From assembly GCA_013287645.1 (NCBI GenBank), contig JABDDJ010000028.1:1-32128 (forward strand): a stretch of DNA of 32,128 bases. The letters are read 5' to 3'. Below, piece by piece: positions 16,709-23,744 of this stretch (positions are counted from its first letter, which is position 1; each line of letters begins with the position of its first letter). Source of the DNA: Chlamydiota bacterium. Its GTDB lineage: Bacteria > Chlamydiota > Chlamydiia > Chlamydiales > JABDDJ01. The translations under genes and the position numbers were made by a program. Under the pieces are notes generated by a model. That model saw only the letters and a program-made list of their open reading frames with translations, was not told the DNA's origin and did not search any database.

Positions 16709-16896
16709 CAGGAGGAGCATTTTGGCAAAAAATAAAAGAAGCAAAAACAAAGGGGATTACAACAGAAGAGTTTGAGAGTATAGAAAACCTCGAAGCCGCC
16801 ATAGCCCATCATCAGAATAAGGTTGATGAGTATGAGGAGGAAATTAAGAAAATTGAGAAAATGGCAGAGTTGAGGTTAGAGCATATTGGGATGTAA
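16705..16896 (+). CDS. Small coiled-coil ORF behind istB, inside the IS
   Basis: A 63-residue ORF overlaps the istB stop by 4 bp (ATGA) and follows an AAAGGAGG site, so it is well placed for translation. The product is charged and helical (NLEAAIAHHQNKVDEYEEEI), probably a short coiled coil. It lies within the IS21 boundaries and is not one of the two standard genes. It may be a passenger or accessory gene of this IS. Function unknown. Confidence 0.55.
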   Translation: MTGGAFWQKIKEAKTKGITTEEFESIENLEAAIAHHQNKVDEYEEEIKKIEKMAELRLEHIGM

Positions 16897-16909
16897 TTTA
16901 GGTGAGAGT

Positions 16910-16996
16910 GAGGGGGCAAGCCCCCTTACCCCCCTTCCGCCTTCGTTGGACTCTGAATCTTTATATTTAAGGATTCTTGAGGGGGCAAGCCCCCTC
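16910..16996. repeat. Two copies of a G5/C5 hairpin in the IS 3' region
   Basis: GAGGGGGCAAGCCCCCTT at 16910-16927 and GAGGGGGCAAGCCCCCTC at 16979-16996 form near-perfect hairpins (6-7 bp stem, CAAG loop) in otherwise AT-rich DNA. They follow the last IS gene and may stop transcription or readthrough. Neither has a T run, so a rho-independent role is doubtful. Confidence 0.5.
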
Positions 16997-17149
16997 AAAC
17001 TCCCCCATTGCCATAAAGGTAAGGGGGTAAAGTGATGACTACTAAAACTTCCTAAATGGAAGGGATGTACCTGCCATCATAGTTGTCGCTGACCTGACAA
17101 GATAGTTGACGCAAAACAGGTTGTAACCAACAAGCAGTAGAATTCTGAT

Positions 17150-17303
17150 AACTGTTAATGATTGCTTTCGACTGCGCGGCTTTTAGCGTGCAATAATCGC
17201 GATATCCTGTCCACGTGCGTTCCGGAAATGAATTAGGCGTTCAAATGCCGCCAAGTGCCGGAAGCCTGCCCCTTTAGGAGCGGGTAATTCACACAAAATC
17301 CCT
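17150..17303 (+). mobile_element. Possible IS200/IS605-type right-end remnant
   Basis: GCCCCTTTAGGAGCGGG followed by TAATTCAC (about 17270-17292) looks like the subterminal palindrome and cleavage-site end found behind tnpB in IS605-type elements. The DNA before it is GC-richer than its surroundings but holds no intact tnpB frame. This is a weak match made by eye. The rest of the region from 17091 to 17520 shows no gene. Confidence 0.25.
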
Positions 17304-17520
17304 GAACCATGTTAAAACCTTTCGAAAATACAGGGAATTTATAAGCAAATCTGACGTGGAGAAGGGGCCTGTTTTGTAAACTTTCGACAAACTGAGATTT
17401 TTTTAGTAGCACTCGAAATCAGAAATGAGGTATCTGCTATCTTTGTTTTCTATTTTGATATTGAAATCTAAACATTTAAAAAAATTATTGTATATAGTCA
17501 ACCATTTAAGGAAATATGAT

Positions 17521-19293
17521 ATGATTCAGATTTTATCTTTTCTCTGTTTGATGTTCTTGTCCATGCACTCGGTTGAAGCAGAAGAAATCGTGGAAAATAC
17601 AGAACACACTGAAATACTTCCAAAAGAAAGCTTTGGTGAAAGTTACCTCACACATCAACGTCTCATTTTAAAAGAGCTTTCGGAATTACAGGGAAACGAG
17701 AGAATTGAAGTGCTACAAGAATACGAAGTAACGGAGGCAGATTTAGAGGCTAAGAAAGCATTTCTGAATCATGATTGGAAAGTCGAAGGAAAATACCATT
17801 TACCTAAATCTAACTCCACTTTATCTGTACCTGAGGGATATATTCTTTTAACAGGAGAAGACGCAATTAATTTTGCAAATAGCAAGTCAAGTTCTGATAC
17901 AGAGTCAGTTGAAGCGATTGTTTACGATATAGAGACTACTGACCTTATCCTTTTTGAAAATTTTCAAGAGGGTTATGTGTGCATGGATGATTGGAAAGAG
18001 ATTAAACCTAAAGAACTTCTTAGCCGAATTCAAAAGCATGCTGCATTAGCGAATGCTAAACGAAAACAACTAGGTATACAGGAAGTACAGATTACTGAAT
18101 GGTTGATAAAACCAACCATAAATAGAAAAAAAAATACAATGCGTTGGGCATTGCATCTAACAGAAGGTGCTCAAGGGGGCTATGTAGAAGCTCAAGCCAT
18201 AAAGCTTGGAAAAAATGGCTATGAAAAGGTCACATTGTTTACAACGACAGAAGTGTTTAGACCCGATGTAGGCAATCTAAGTGTGCTTCTTGAAGCTTTT
18301 GAATTTGATTCAGGATATCGTTATGGTGATTTTGTATCAGGTGATAAGGTTGCCCATTATGAAATAGCAACGTTAACTGCATTAAAAGCTGGAGATATGG
18401 ATGCGGATTTAGGGAAAAGATTTCTCAAATACTGGAGAAATTTCATAAATACAATTTCAACATTAACTGGAGATGAAAGAGTTGCAGAACTGCGAGAAGC
18501 CGGAATAACAGAAGTGGATTTAGATTTGCTCACTCGTGAAATGTCTTTAGACTGGCAGGTAAAAGGAACGTATAAATTAGATAAATCTAATTCCACAATA
18601 ATCCTACCTGATGAATATATCATTCTGTGCGGAAAAGAGGCAATTAAGGGTGCTGAATACCATGGAAATGTAAAATCAGAAAATTTCGAGGCTCTAGTTT
18701 GTGACACAAGCTCGTCGCGTAATTTAGTATTTTTTGAAAGCGTTAGAGATGGATACGTCTCAATTGAAGATTGGAATGACTTGGATCCAGATAATTTTCT
18801 CAGTGAGATAAAAAAAGGCAATCAGGTAGCGAATTTAGAAAGACAGAAACGAGGATTGCCCGAAATACAATCTAAAGGATGGATTCTAATACCCACGCTA
18901 AGTAAAATAACAAAAACTCTATATTGGGCAACAGAGGTAACAGACAGTAACGGAAATGAATTTGTAAATTCAGTTGCTATGCGACTTGGAAGAGAAGGAT
19001 ACGAAAAACTCACATGGATTGGAGAAAAATCATCTTATGTGCCTTTTGGTGGCGACTTAGAAGTAATGCTGGAAGCGTTCAGTTTTAATCCAGGTTACGC
19101 CTACGAAGATTTCAAGCCAGGGGATAAGGTTGCTGATTATGATGTATCAGACCTTGCCGCAGGAATCAATGTTGTCAAGAGTATTTTCTTTATCGTTTTC
19201 CTTAAAAAATTTGCTGCGCCTATAGTAGCTATCGTTACGGCAATTGCATACAAATTTAAAGCCTTTTTCCAAAAGGTCAAGAGGTATACATAA
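17521..19293 (+). CDS. Secreted/membrane protein with two DUF2167 domains
   Basis: The ATG at 17521 is chosen because AAGGAA lies 7 bases upstream and the product then starts with a clean signal peptide (MIQILSFLCLMFLSMHSVEA, cleavage about residue 22). The frame is open back to 17425. The 590-residue protein contains two successive DUF2167 units, about 60-300 and 320-560. Each has the W-V-G-Y-L--SNSTL-vPegYi-L opening, a GYV--DDW or GYVSIEDW segment, an IQ--GWl--P block, and an ending such as FNPGYAYEDFKPGDKVADYD. A hydrophobic stretch (about 563-585) with a basic tail suggests a C-terminal membrane anchor, facing the periplasm. DUF2167 has no known activity that I can name. Single-domain proteins are usual, and the tandem copy is uncommon as far as I know. 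Confidence 0.85.
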   Translation: MIQILSFLCLMFLSMHSVEAEEIVENTEHTEILPKESFGESYLTHQRLILKELSELQGNERIEVLQEYEVTEADLEAKKAFLNHDWKVEGKYHLPKSNSTLSVPEGYILLTGEDAINFANSKSSSDTESVEAIVYDIETTDLILFENFQEGYVCMDDWKEIKPKELLSRIQKHAALANAKRKQLGIQEVQITEWLIKPTINRKKNTMRWALHLTEGAQGGYVEAQAIKLGKNGYEKVTLFTTTEVFRPDVGNLSVLLEAFEFDSGYRYGDFVSGDKVAHYEIATLTALKAGDMDADLGKRFLKYWRNFINTISTLTGDERVAELREAGITEVDLDLLTREMSLDWQVKGTYKLDKSNSTIILPDEYIILCGKEAIKGAEYHGNVKSENFEALVCDTSSSRNLVFFESVRDGYVSIEDWNDLDPDNFLSEIKKGNQVANLERQKRGLPEIQSKGWILIPTLSKITKTLYWATEVTDSNGNEFVNSVAMRLGREGYEKLTWIGEKSSYVPFGGDLEVMLEAFSFNPGYAYEDFKPGDKVADYDVSDLAAGINVVKSIFFIVFLKKFAAPIVAIVTAIAYKFKAFFQKVKRYT

Positions 19294-19357
19294 ATCACCC
19301 TTGATGTCTTCGTTAAGTATTTGGAGGAATTGTAGGTGAAAGGTAAGCGTCAAATGA

Positions 19358-19615
19358 GCCCATAGATTTTCCAATAGGTCTTGCCGTTAAGGCTAATGCC
19401 AATTTCTTGAAACTCCCCTTCCGGATCGTAGATGGAAGTTGTGGCAAGGGTAGCCCCAGGAGGGAGTGTAGCGGGTTTGCAGACGCCTTCCGAAAGCACC
19501 GTACAGGGGTTATTTTCTGCTGAAGCGATCCATCCAGGCAATAGGTGTAATTGAGCTCAACTGATGTTGCCAAAACGCGCGTCAGTCTTTCACCCTAGAA
19601 AAATTCACGGGTGTG
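19358..19615 (-). pseudogene. rhs scrap with internal deletion
   Basis: Read on -, this piece begins in the HTREFFYQG segment of the RHS core and runs through YTYCLDGSLQQKITPV. It then jumps to the part matching TTTSIYDPEEEFQEIGLSLN and stops after GKTYWKIYG. Compared with 24770-25470 about 430 bp between the two parts are missing, and the halves are in different frames. It lies directly against the end of the putative immunity gene. It is a dead leftover of an earlier RHS cassette. Confidence 0.75.
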
Positions 19616-20179
19616 GTTTATATTTGAATATTGGGATTTCTTTAACTTGGTTTAATGTTGTGCCCATCCGGGTTTGAAACTCCCATTCTTCAATTTTCTT
19701 TTCAACTTCAAGAAGCGCCCGTCTGACAATTGCAACTTCAGCGGCACTAAGTGTTGTTTCAATCATTCCAGATTTTTCTTCGGCTAGTAATCTTCTTAAT
19801 AGCGCTTCTGCAAACTCTTCTTTCACTCCAATTTTTTTTTCAAAATCTTTAACCTCAAACCCCCAACACACTTCAGCTAATACTCCAATTATTGGACGCT
19901 CACGTTCTAAATTGATTATGGTAACGTTTTTTTGTCAAATAAAGTATCTGCTAAACGCTGTAGATCCTCTCTTACATGTATAGACTCAGACCCCTCATCC
20001 ATGGCAATCAACTTAAGAATAGTATCCTCAACATTGTCTTCAAATTCCAACTCATTCTCAGAATATAGTTTTAGGGCCCATTTTGAAATTGTAATCAGAC
20101 TAAATCCTGCAACAAGCCGGGAATTTAGTTCTAACCCTAATCTTTTTTTTGTGTATATCATAGTCATCCCATTTTTCAT
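19605..20179 (-). pseudogene. Probable immunity gene split at an A7 run
   Basis: The first frame (87 residues, stop at 19916) begins 24 bp after the ancestral toxin stop, the usual place of an immunity gene. It reads as a helical acidic protein (ENELEFEDNVEDTILKLIAM). At 19927-19933 (T7 on +, A7 on the coding strand) one extra A would join it to the next open frame, TIINLERERPIIGVLAEVCW and on to WEFQTRMGTTLNQVKEIPIF, giving about 190 residues. That second frame has no ribosome-binding site of its own. The last codons (KPHP) are already rhs scrap DNA, so the native 3' end is gone. The family is not recognised. The role is inferred from position. Slippage at the A run could still yield some full product. 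The two frames could also be separate genes. Confidence 0.5.
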
Positions 20180-20261
20180 TCGTAGACGTATTTGTGATGT
20201 TTGCTATTTTAGATATAGATCATAGTATTCTTTCCCCAATTTTGGCCGAAATGCAGTGCCA

Positions 20262-20281
20262 CCATCAATCGCCATCAATCG
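20262..20281. repeat. 10-bp tandem duplication in the toxin tip
   Basis: CCATCAATCG occurs twice in direct succession (GCGATTGATG twice on the coding strand). Removing one copy restores the frame RNPEAIDGGTAFRP, so the duplication is the disabling lesion. Confidence 0.85.
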
Positions 20282-20906
20282 CCTCAGGATTGCGTATGAT
20301 TAAGGTTTGACTATTTTGGTCCCAAAAACCCAGCCGTCCATGTAACAATGCTTTTACTTCTGTAGGATTATTTAAGATATTCCTTATGTGATCATTAAAC
20401 TGAGCCGTTGAAAAGCCTGGAAATTCGCCTTGATTAATAACATGTTTTGTATAGGCATGTCCACCTGAGATTTCCTCAGCTATCAATTTGTTCCTAAGAA
20501 GAAAAGCACTTATAGAGCTCGTTGCAGGCCTATTATCCTGTATTATGTTTATTGCATTTGGAGTTTTTTTTACAGAACCTATTTTTTTAAAATAATTACC
20601 AAGCCAACCCGGCATAGGGAGTTCACAATACGTTACTCCATGCCGTTCCGGAAATAAAACACGTGTAATAGGAGCAAATGTTGCTTGCATTCTGCCTTCA
20701 AACGCACCTAAATCATGACTCATTGTCATAACTGTGTTATTTATCGAATTAAGTGATTGGAGTTTGCTCGGCCCAAATGATGTGCGACTTTCCAAGTATC
20801 CTTGTGCAAATCCCTGTTGGAATTGATCCGAAAAGGATTGCGCAAATCTGAAAGCTCCCAAGACGTTTTCCCTTGTGGTAGCGTAGATGGGTGATAAGAA
20901 TCTTCC

Positions 20907-22025
20907 ATCGGGATCAAAGCAATTGATGGGATCGCCGTTGGCATAGGCGTAGAGGTTCATGTTGATGGGATAGCCAATCGGATCGGGGCTGAGGAATTTG
21001 CTGCTGCTAGGATCGTAATATCGTGCTCCCATCCAAATGAAGCCCGTAAGATCGGGAGCTTTGCTGTGCCATGTTAAAGAAGTTGCAAGGCGATGGAGCT
21101 CTGGTTTTGTGAATGGTGTGCCTTTGAGAGGACCGTAAGGAGAAAGGGTCGACGGAAGCTCGATAATTTCCTGTCGTGTAATTAGCTCCGAAAGGTGACC
21201 AAGGGCATTGTAGGAAAGGTAAATGACTTCTATGTCATCCATCACTGCATCGCAGGTTTCGGGCCCATAGATTTTCCAGTAGGTCTTGCCGTTAAGTTTA
21301 ACGCCAATTTCTTGAAATTCCTCTTCAGGATCGTAGATGGACGTTGTGGTAAGGGTAAAGCCCCAGGAAGGTGTATAGCGCGTTTGCAGGCGCCTTCCGA
21401 AAGCATCGTAGGTGGCTTCCCAAACGTAAGAAGGGCCTGTCACTTTAACCAGCTGCCCCCAAGGGTTCCACTCTAAGGTTTGATGATGGTAAGCTTTGAC
21501 TTGCCCCATTTCATCGTAATGAATGGGTATCAATTTTTCAGATCTCAATTCAGCAATGGTCTTTCCAAATAGATCAATTCCATTGCCAGGGACATTCCAC
21601 AAGGGTGTTTCCGTAAGAACGCCTATCCCGCAACCACCAAAATCATAGGTGTAAATGTCTTCGTTAACGGAAGCAAGATGTCCTTGCGGTGTGTAGTGGT
21701 ACGTTTGCAACTCATCATTTGAAGTAAAACTCCTCATTTTCCATGAAAAATCCCAAGTCATCAATTGCTCAGTTGAGGAACTTGTGTAATTTGTTGAGAT
21801 CTTTTCAGGCAGCGCTGAGGAATTATAGTTCCATGTAGTAGTATTGACAGGGGTTATTTTGTGCTGAAGTGAGCCATCCAAGCAATAAGTTTAATGGAGA
21901 TCAATCGGTGTTGTAAAAACGCGCGTTAGTCTTTCACCTTGGTAAAAGAATTCTCGGGTATAGTTCCCAATTTGGAGAGTTCTTTTTGCAGGGACCCAAT
22001 GTTGTGTGGTTTGAGAAAGGGTGAG
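20907..22025 (-). repeat. rhs core repeat, copy 1 (orphan tip)
   Basis: This stretch matches 24415-25533 closely by eye, with no net length difference between the DPDGR codons and the QTTQHW codons (1,089 bp in both). The similarity ends abruptly at DPDGR, where the tips differ. It is a likely substrate for homologous exchange of tips. Confidence 0.8.
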
Positions 22026-22068
22026 TTCAGAGACAAAATGACTTGATTCATCAATTTACTTCAATTTG

Positions 22069-22665
22069 TCAGGCATTATTTTCTCTTCTTACGTGTCTGA
22101 TAGGAGTTTCCTTTTCAGCTAAATTTTCGAGTTGTATGTTTGTAATTTTCTTCCTTTTTAATATTTCCGCAGCTCTATTGGTAATAATAATTTGATAAGT
22201 TTTATCAGGAGTAAAAAAATCGCTGCCATCCCATTTCTCTACGCTCACACCTTTATAATATGGATAAAATTCTCCATTTTCTATAATCGAAGATTTATCA
22301 TAACTTGTTGGGCCACTATGTCCTATAATAGAAAATCCATGATAGCCGTTAATTTCTTTACCCTTAACATCGTACAATCTAATAGGGAAAATCTGCCAAC
22401 CGGTTAATCGATTTTCTTCTAAAACCATTCTTAGATTATCAGAAATTAGAAACAGACTAACCCATCCTGTATCTAATATATCATTTAATTTTATCTTTCC
22501 TTTTTGCTTAAAAATTACTGGAAAATCTATCCCATCATATTGCCCCTTAATTAGTTTAGAGTGATCACTAACACCTTTTTCATTGGTTTTAAGATTGATT
22601 GGTACTGCCTGTCCATTAGACAATACCAATTTGCTTTTAAAGCTAAAAAAATCTTTGTTTTCCAT
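22069..22665 (-). CDS. Probable immunity protein for the HNH-like tip
   Basis: The ATG at 22663-22665 (MENKDFFSF) is preferred. It follows a short GGA motif and lies 10 bp after the stop of the orphan toxin tip, the classic toxin-immunity layout. The frame is open further upstream, but only as antisense-like sequence over the toxin. The product has about 198 residues and no signal peptide, as expected for a cytoplasmic antidote. The segment SDNLRMVLEENRLTGWQIFP and the following RLYDVKGKEINGYHGFSIIG resemble the Imm11/DUF1629-type or Imm43-type immunity proteins, in which a LIS--l---L------G--f-Pv-l motif recurs. The family call is tentative. The frame is intact. Confidence 0.6.
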   Translation of the reverse strand: MENKDFFSFKSKLVLSNGQAVPINLKTNEKGVSDHSKLIKGQYDGIDFPVIFKQKGKIKLNDILDTGWVSLFLISDNLRMVLEENRLTGWQIFPIRLYDVKGKEINGYHGFSIIGHSGPTSYDKSSIIENGEFYPYYKGVSVEKWDGSDFFTPDKTYQIIITNRAAEILKRKKITNIQLENLAEKETPIRHVRRENNA

Positions 22666-22675
22666 TTTTTCCAGA

Positions 22676-23037
22676 TTATATTTTTTTCTTATAACAAACA
22701 TCCATGATTTTCTTTCCTTCCGCGTAAATCTGAGCTTCTGTAGCCTCCTGATTTGTTTCAAAAAACGACCACCACTCTGCGTTATAGCGTTTTGCATGTT
22801 TAAGATGCAATTTTCCTTCTAACCAAACCAAATTTTTTGGGTGATGAATATTAATTCCTTTTTCAACGAAAGTTGTTTCCAATTCTTGCGGGTAAGTATG
22901 ATGCGCATGAACATCTCTAGCGGGCGACTCTCCTGTGTGTAACTTCAAATTATGCCGCGCATTTTTTCTTGTCAGACGCTTAAATGCAGTTTGCTCGAGT
23001 GGTTCATTTGTTACACGGGCTTTCGGCGTAGAATAGT
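22676..23037 (-). pseudogene. Orphan HNH-like nuclease toxin tip
   Basis: The open frame runs from a TAA near 23038 to 22676 and begins NYSTPKARVTNEPLEQTAF without any credible start codon. It continues with KRLTRKNARHNLKLHTGESP, then AHHTYPQELETTF, GINIHHPKNLVWLEGKLHLK and YNAEWWSFFETN. The HH ... N ... H pattern (AHH-yPq--e--F---GInIh-P---W-e---H---yN--W--Ff) is the ending of a group of HNH-superfamily nuclease tips of RHS and related polymorphic toxins. No RHS core precedes it. The DNA just upstream (about 23045-23170) has a frame ending SSGLGGTPELI, which may be more of the same tip after a frameshift. It is a displaced silent module that could be expressed if recombined onto a core. Confidence 0.65.
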
Positions 23038-23174
23038 TAGATTAATTCAGGGGTTCCTCCCAGACCTGAAGATCTGTCGTCTTGCAATTGCCCAACAGCT
23101 GTTGGACAATTTGAAAATATTAGATCTGCCAACATTGCTTTACTGGCATCTATCTTTGACTTAGGGGCCTATTA

Positions 23175-23285
23175 CTAGTGATCCACTTGTCCATTCGATA
23201 ACTTGAAGGTGCCGCTACATGGCATGCCGTTGTTAAATTCGCCCTTAAATGTAATTCCATAAGGCACTACATAGACCAAGTCTCG
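23175..23285 (-). pseudogene. MORN-repeat-like fragment
   Basis: About 36 codons read VPYGITFKGEFNNGMPCSGT then FKLSNGQVDH and a TAG. This looks like one MORN repeat (Y-GeF-nG---G-----nG). It lies 12 bases after the DUF4304-type gene on the same strand and has no start of its own. It is probably a scrap of a lost gene. The rest of 23038-23297 holds nothing I can identify. Confidence 0.35.
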
Positions 23286-23297
23286 TTTAGAACATCT

Positions 23298-23744
23298 TTA
23301 AACAATCCCTAGAGGCTCCTTCACTCCTGGCATTAAAAATAACTCGCCTTTTTTGTTTAGCTCTATTATTCCGCGTTTGGTGCTGGTTTTTTCACAGAAC
23401 GGGACAATATAATTTACAAACATATCTTGCAGCCCTTTTTTTCGATCCATATCTGGCAAAACTTTTTCTAAATTTAATAAGTATGAATAATTGTCAGGTT
23501 GTCGAATGAGAATGGTGCCAACGTCAACTTTGACCAATTTTTTACTTCTAATATATTTTTTTTCAAAAATCCCATGTATGTACAATTTGATATTCAGATA
23601 ATAGAGTTTCCCAAAATTAGATTTTTGTAGATCCAAAACATGAATAACTTCATCAGCCTCCTTAAACCACCCTTCAAATTCTTTTTCAAATCCATTATCT
23701 TTTGCAGTTTCTCCAAACATTTTCTTAAAATCATTACATTCCAT
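23298..23744 (-). CDS. DUF4304-type immunity protein of the full-length RHS toxin
   Basis: The ATG at 23742-23744 overlaps the RHS stop (TAATG) and is preceded by TTGGAGA at good spacing, so the two genes are translationally coupled. A TTG further upstream is less likely. The 148-residue product (MECNDFKKMFGETAKDNGFE onward) has the DUF4304 pattern: FKK-F----k--GF----g-w-k--dEVIHVLDLQKS, then YYLNIKLYI. DUF4304 proteins are commonly found next to polymorphic toxins as immunity proteins. It should bind and neutralise the nuclease tip in the cytoplasm. No signal peptide is present, and the frame is intact. Family recognition is from memory. The pairing is inferred from the overlap. Confidence 0.75.
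   Translation of the reverse strand: MECNDFKKMFGETAKDNGFEKEFEGWFKEADEVIHVLDLQKSNFGKLYYLNIKLYIHGIFEKKYIRSKKLVKVDVGTILIRQPDNYSYLLNLEKVLPDMDRKKGLQDMFVNYIVPFCEKTSTKRGIIELNKKGELFLMPGVKEPLGIV

Larger units (their letters stand above)
14336..17090 (+). mobile_element. IS21-family insertion sequence
   Basis: The element carries istA and istB with the family's usual ATGA overlap. It is bounded by related terminal repeats: AGCGACAATTAGGATGGCAG at 14336 on the left and CTGCCATCATAGTTGTCGCT at 17071-17090 on the right, inverted. The left repeat is doubled, as in other IS21 members with multiple terminal repeats. The exact outer ends (possibly TGT at 14331 and ACA near 17099) are uncertain, and no clear target duplication was found. 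Because istA has an in-frame stop, the copy may no longer transpose by itself. Confidence 0.8.
20204..22060 (-). pseudogene. Orphan RHS core end with CdiA-type nuclease tip
   Basis: This orphan tip starts inside the RHS core near DESSHFVSEL, with no start codon or upstream core. It runs through YD-type repeats and the conserved closing block (GFIWMGARYYDPSSSKFLSP, DPDGR at about 20907), then a unique tip. The tip ends with GGHAYTKHVINQGEFPGF, then NPTEVKALLHGRLGFWD and TLIIRNPEAIDG. This H-x3-KH ... IRNP ... GGTAFRP pattern is known from C-terminal nuclease toxins of CdiA/RHS proteins (probably RNase). Two lesions are visible. A TAA at 21891-21893 replaces a Tyr codon of the intact copy. A 10-bp tandem duplication at 20262-20281 shifts the frame just before GGTAFRPKLGKEYYDLYLK, which can still be read in the next frame to a TAG at 20204-20206. 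The toxin is probably inactive or expressed only after recombination. Confidence 0.75.

Noticed and set aside
16910..16996. Paired G5/C5 hairpins as a CRISPR or integron-like array
   Set aside because: There are only two copies, with no regular spacer series and no associated genes; they belong to the IS 3' region.
17425..17520. Start of the DUF2167 gene at 17425
   Set aside because: The extra 32 residues look like translated intergenic DNA, and the ATG at 17521 has both a ribosome-binding site and a proper signal peptide.
22666..22797. Longer N-terminus of the putative Imm11-like gene
   Set aside because: The added residues are a second reading of the toxin's 3' end; the ATG at 22665 fits the gap after the toxin stop.
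22952..23164. 70-codon frame on + in the toxin locus
   Set aside because: It overlaps the HNH-like tip on the other strand, has no ribosome-binding site, and matches nothing I recognise.
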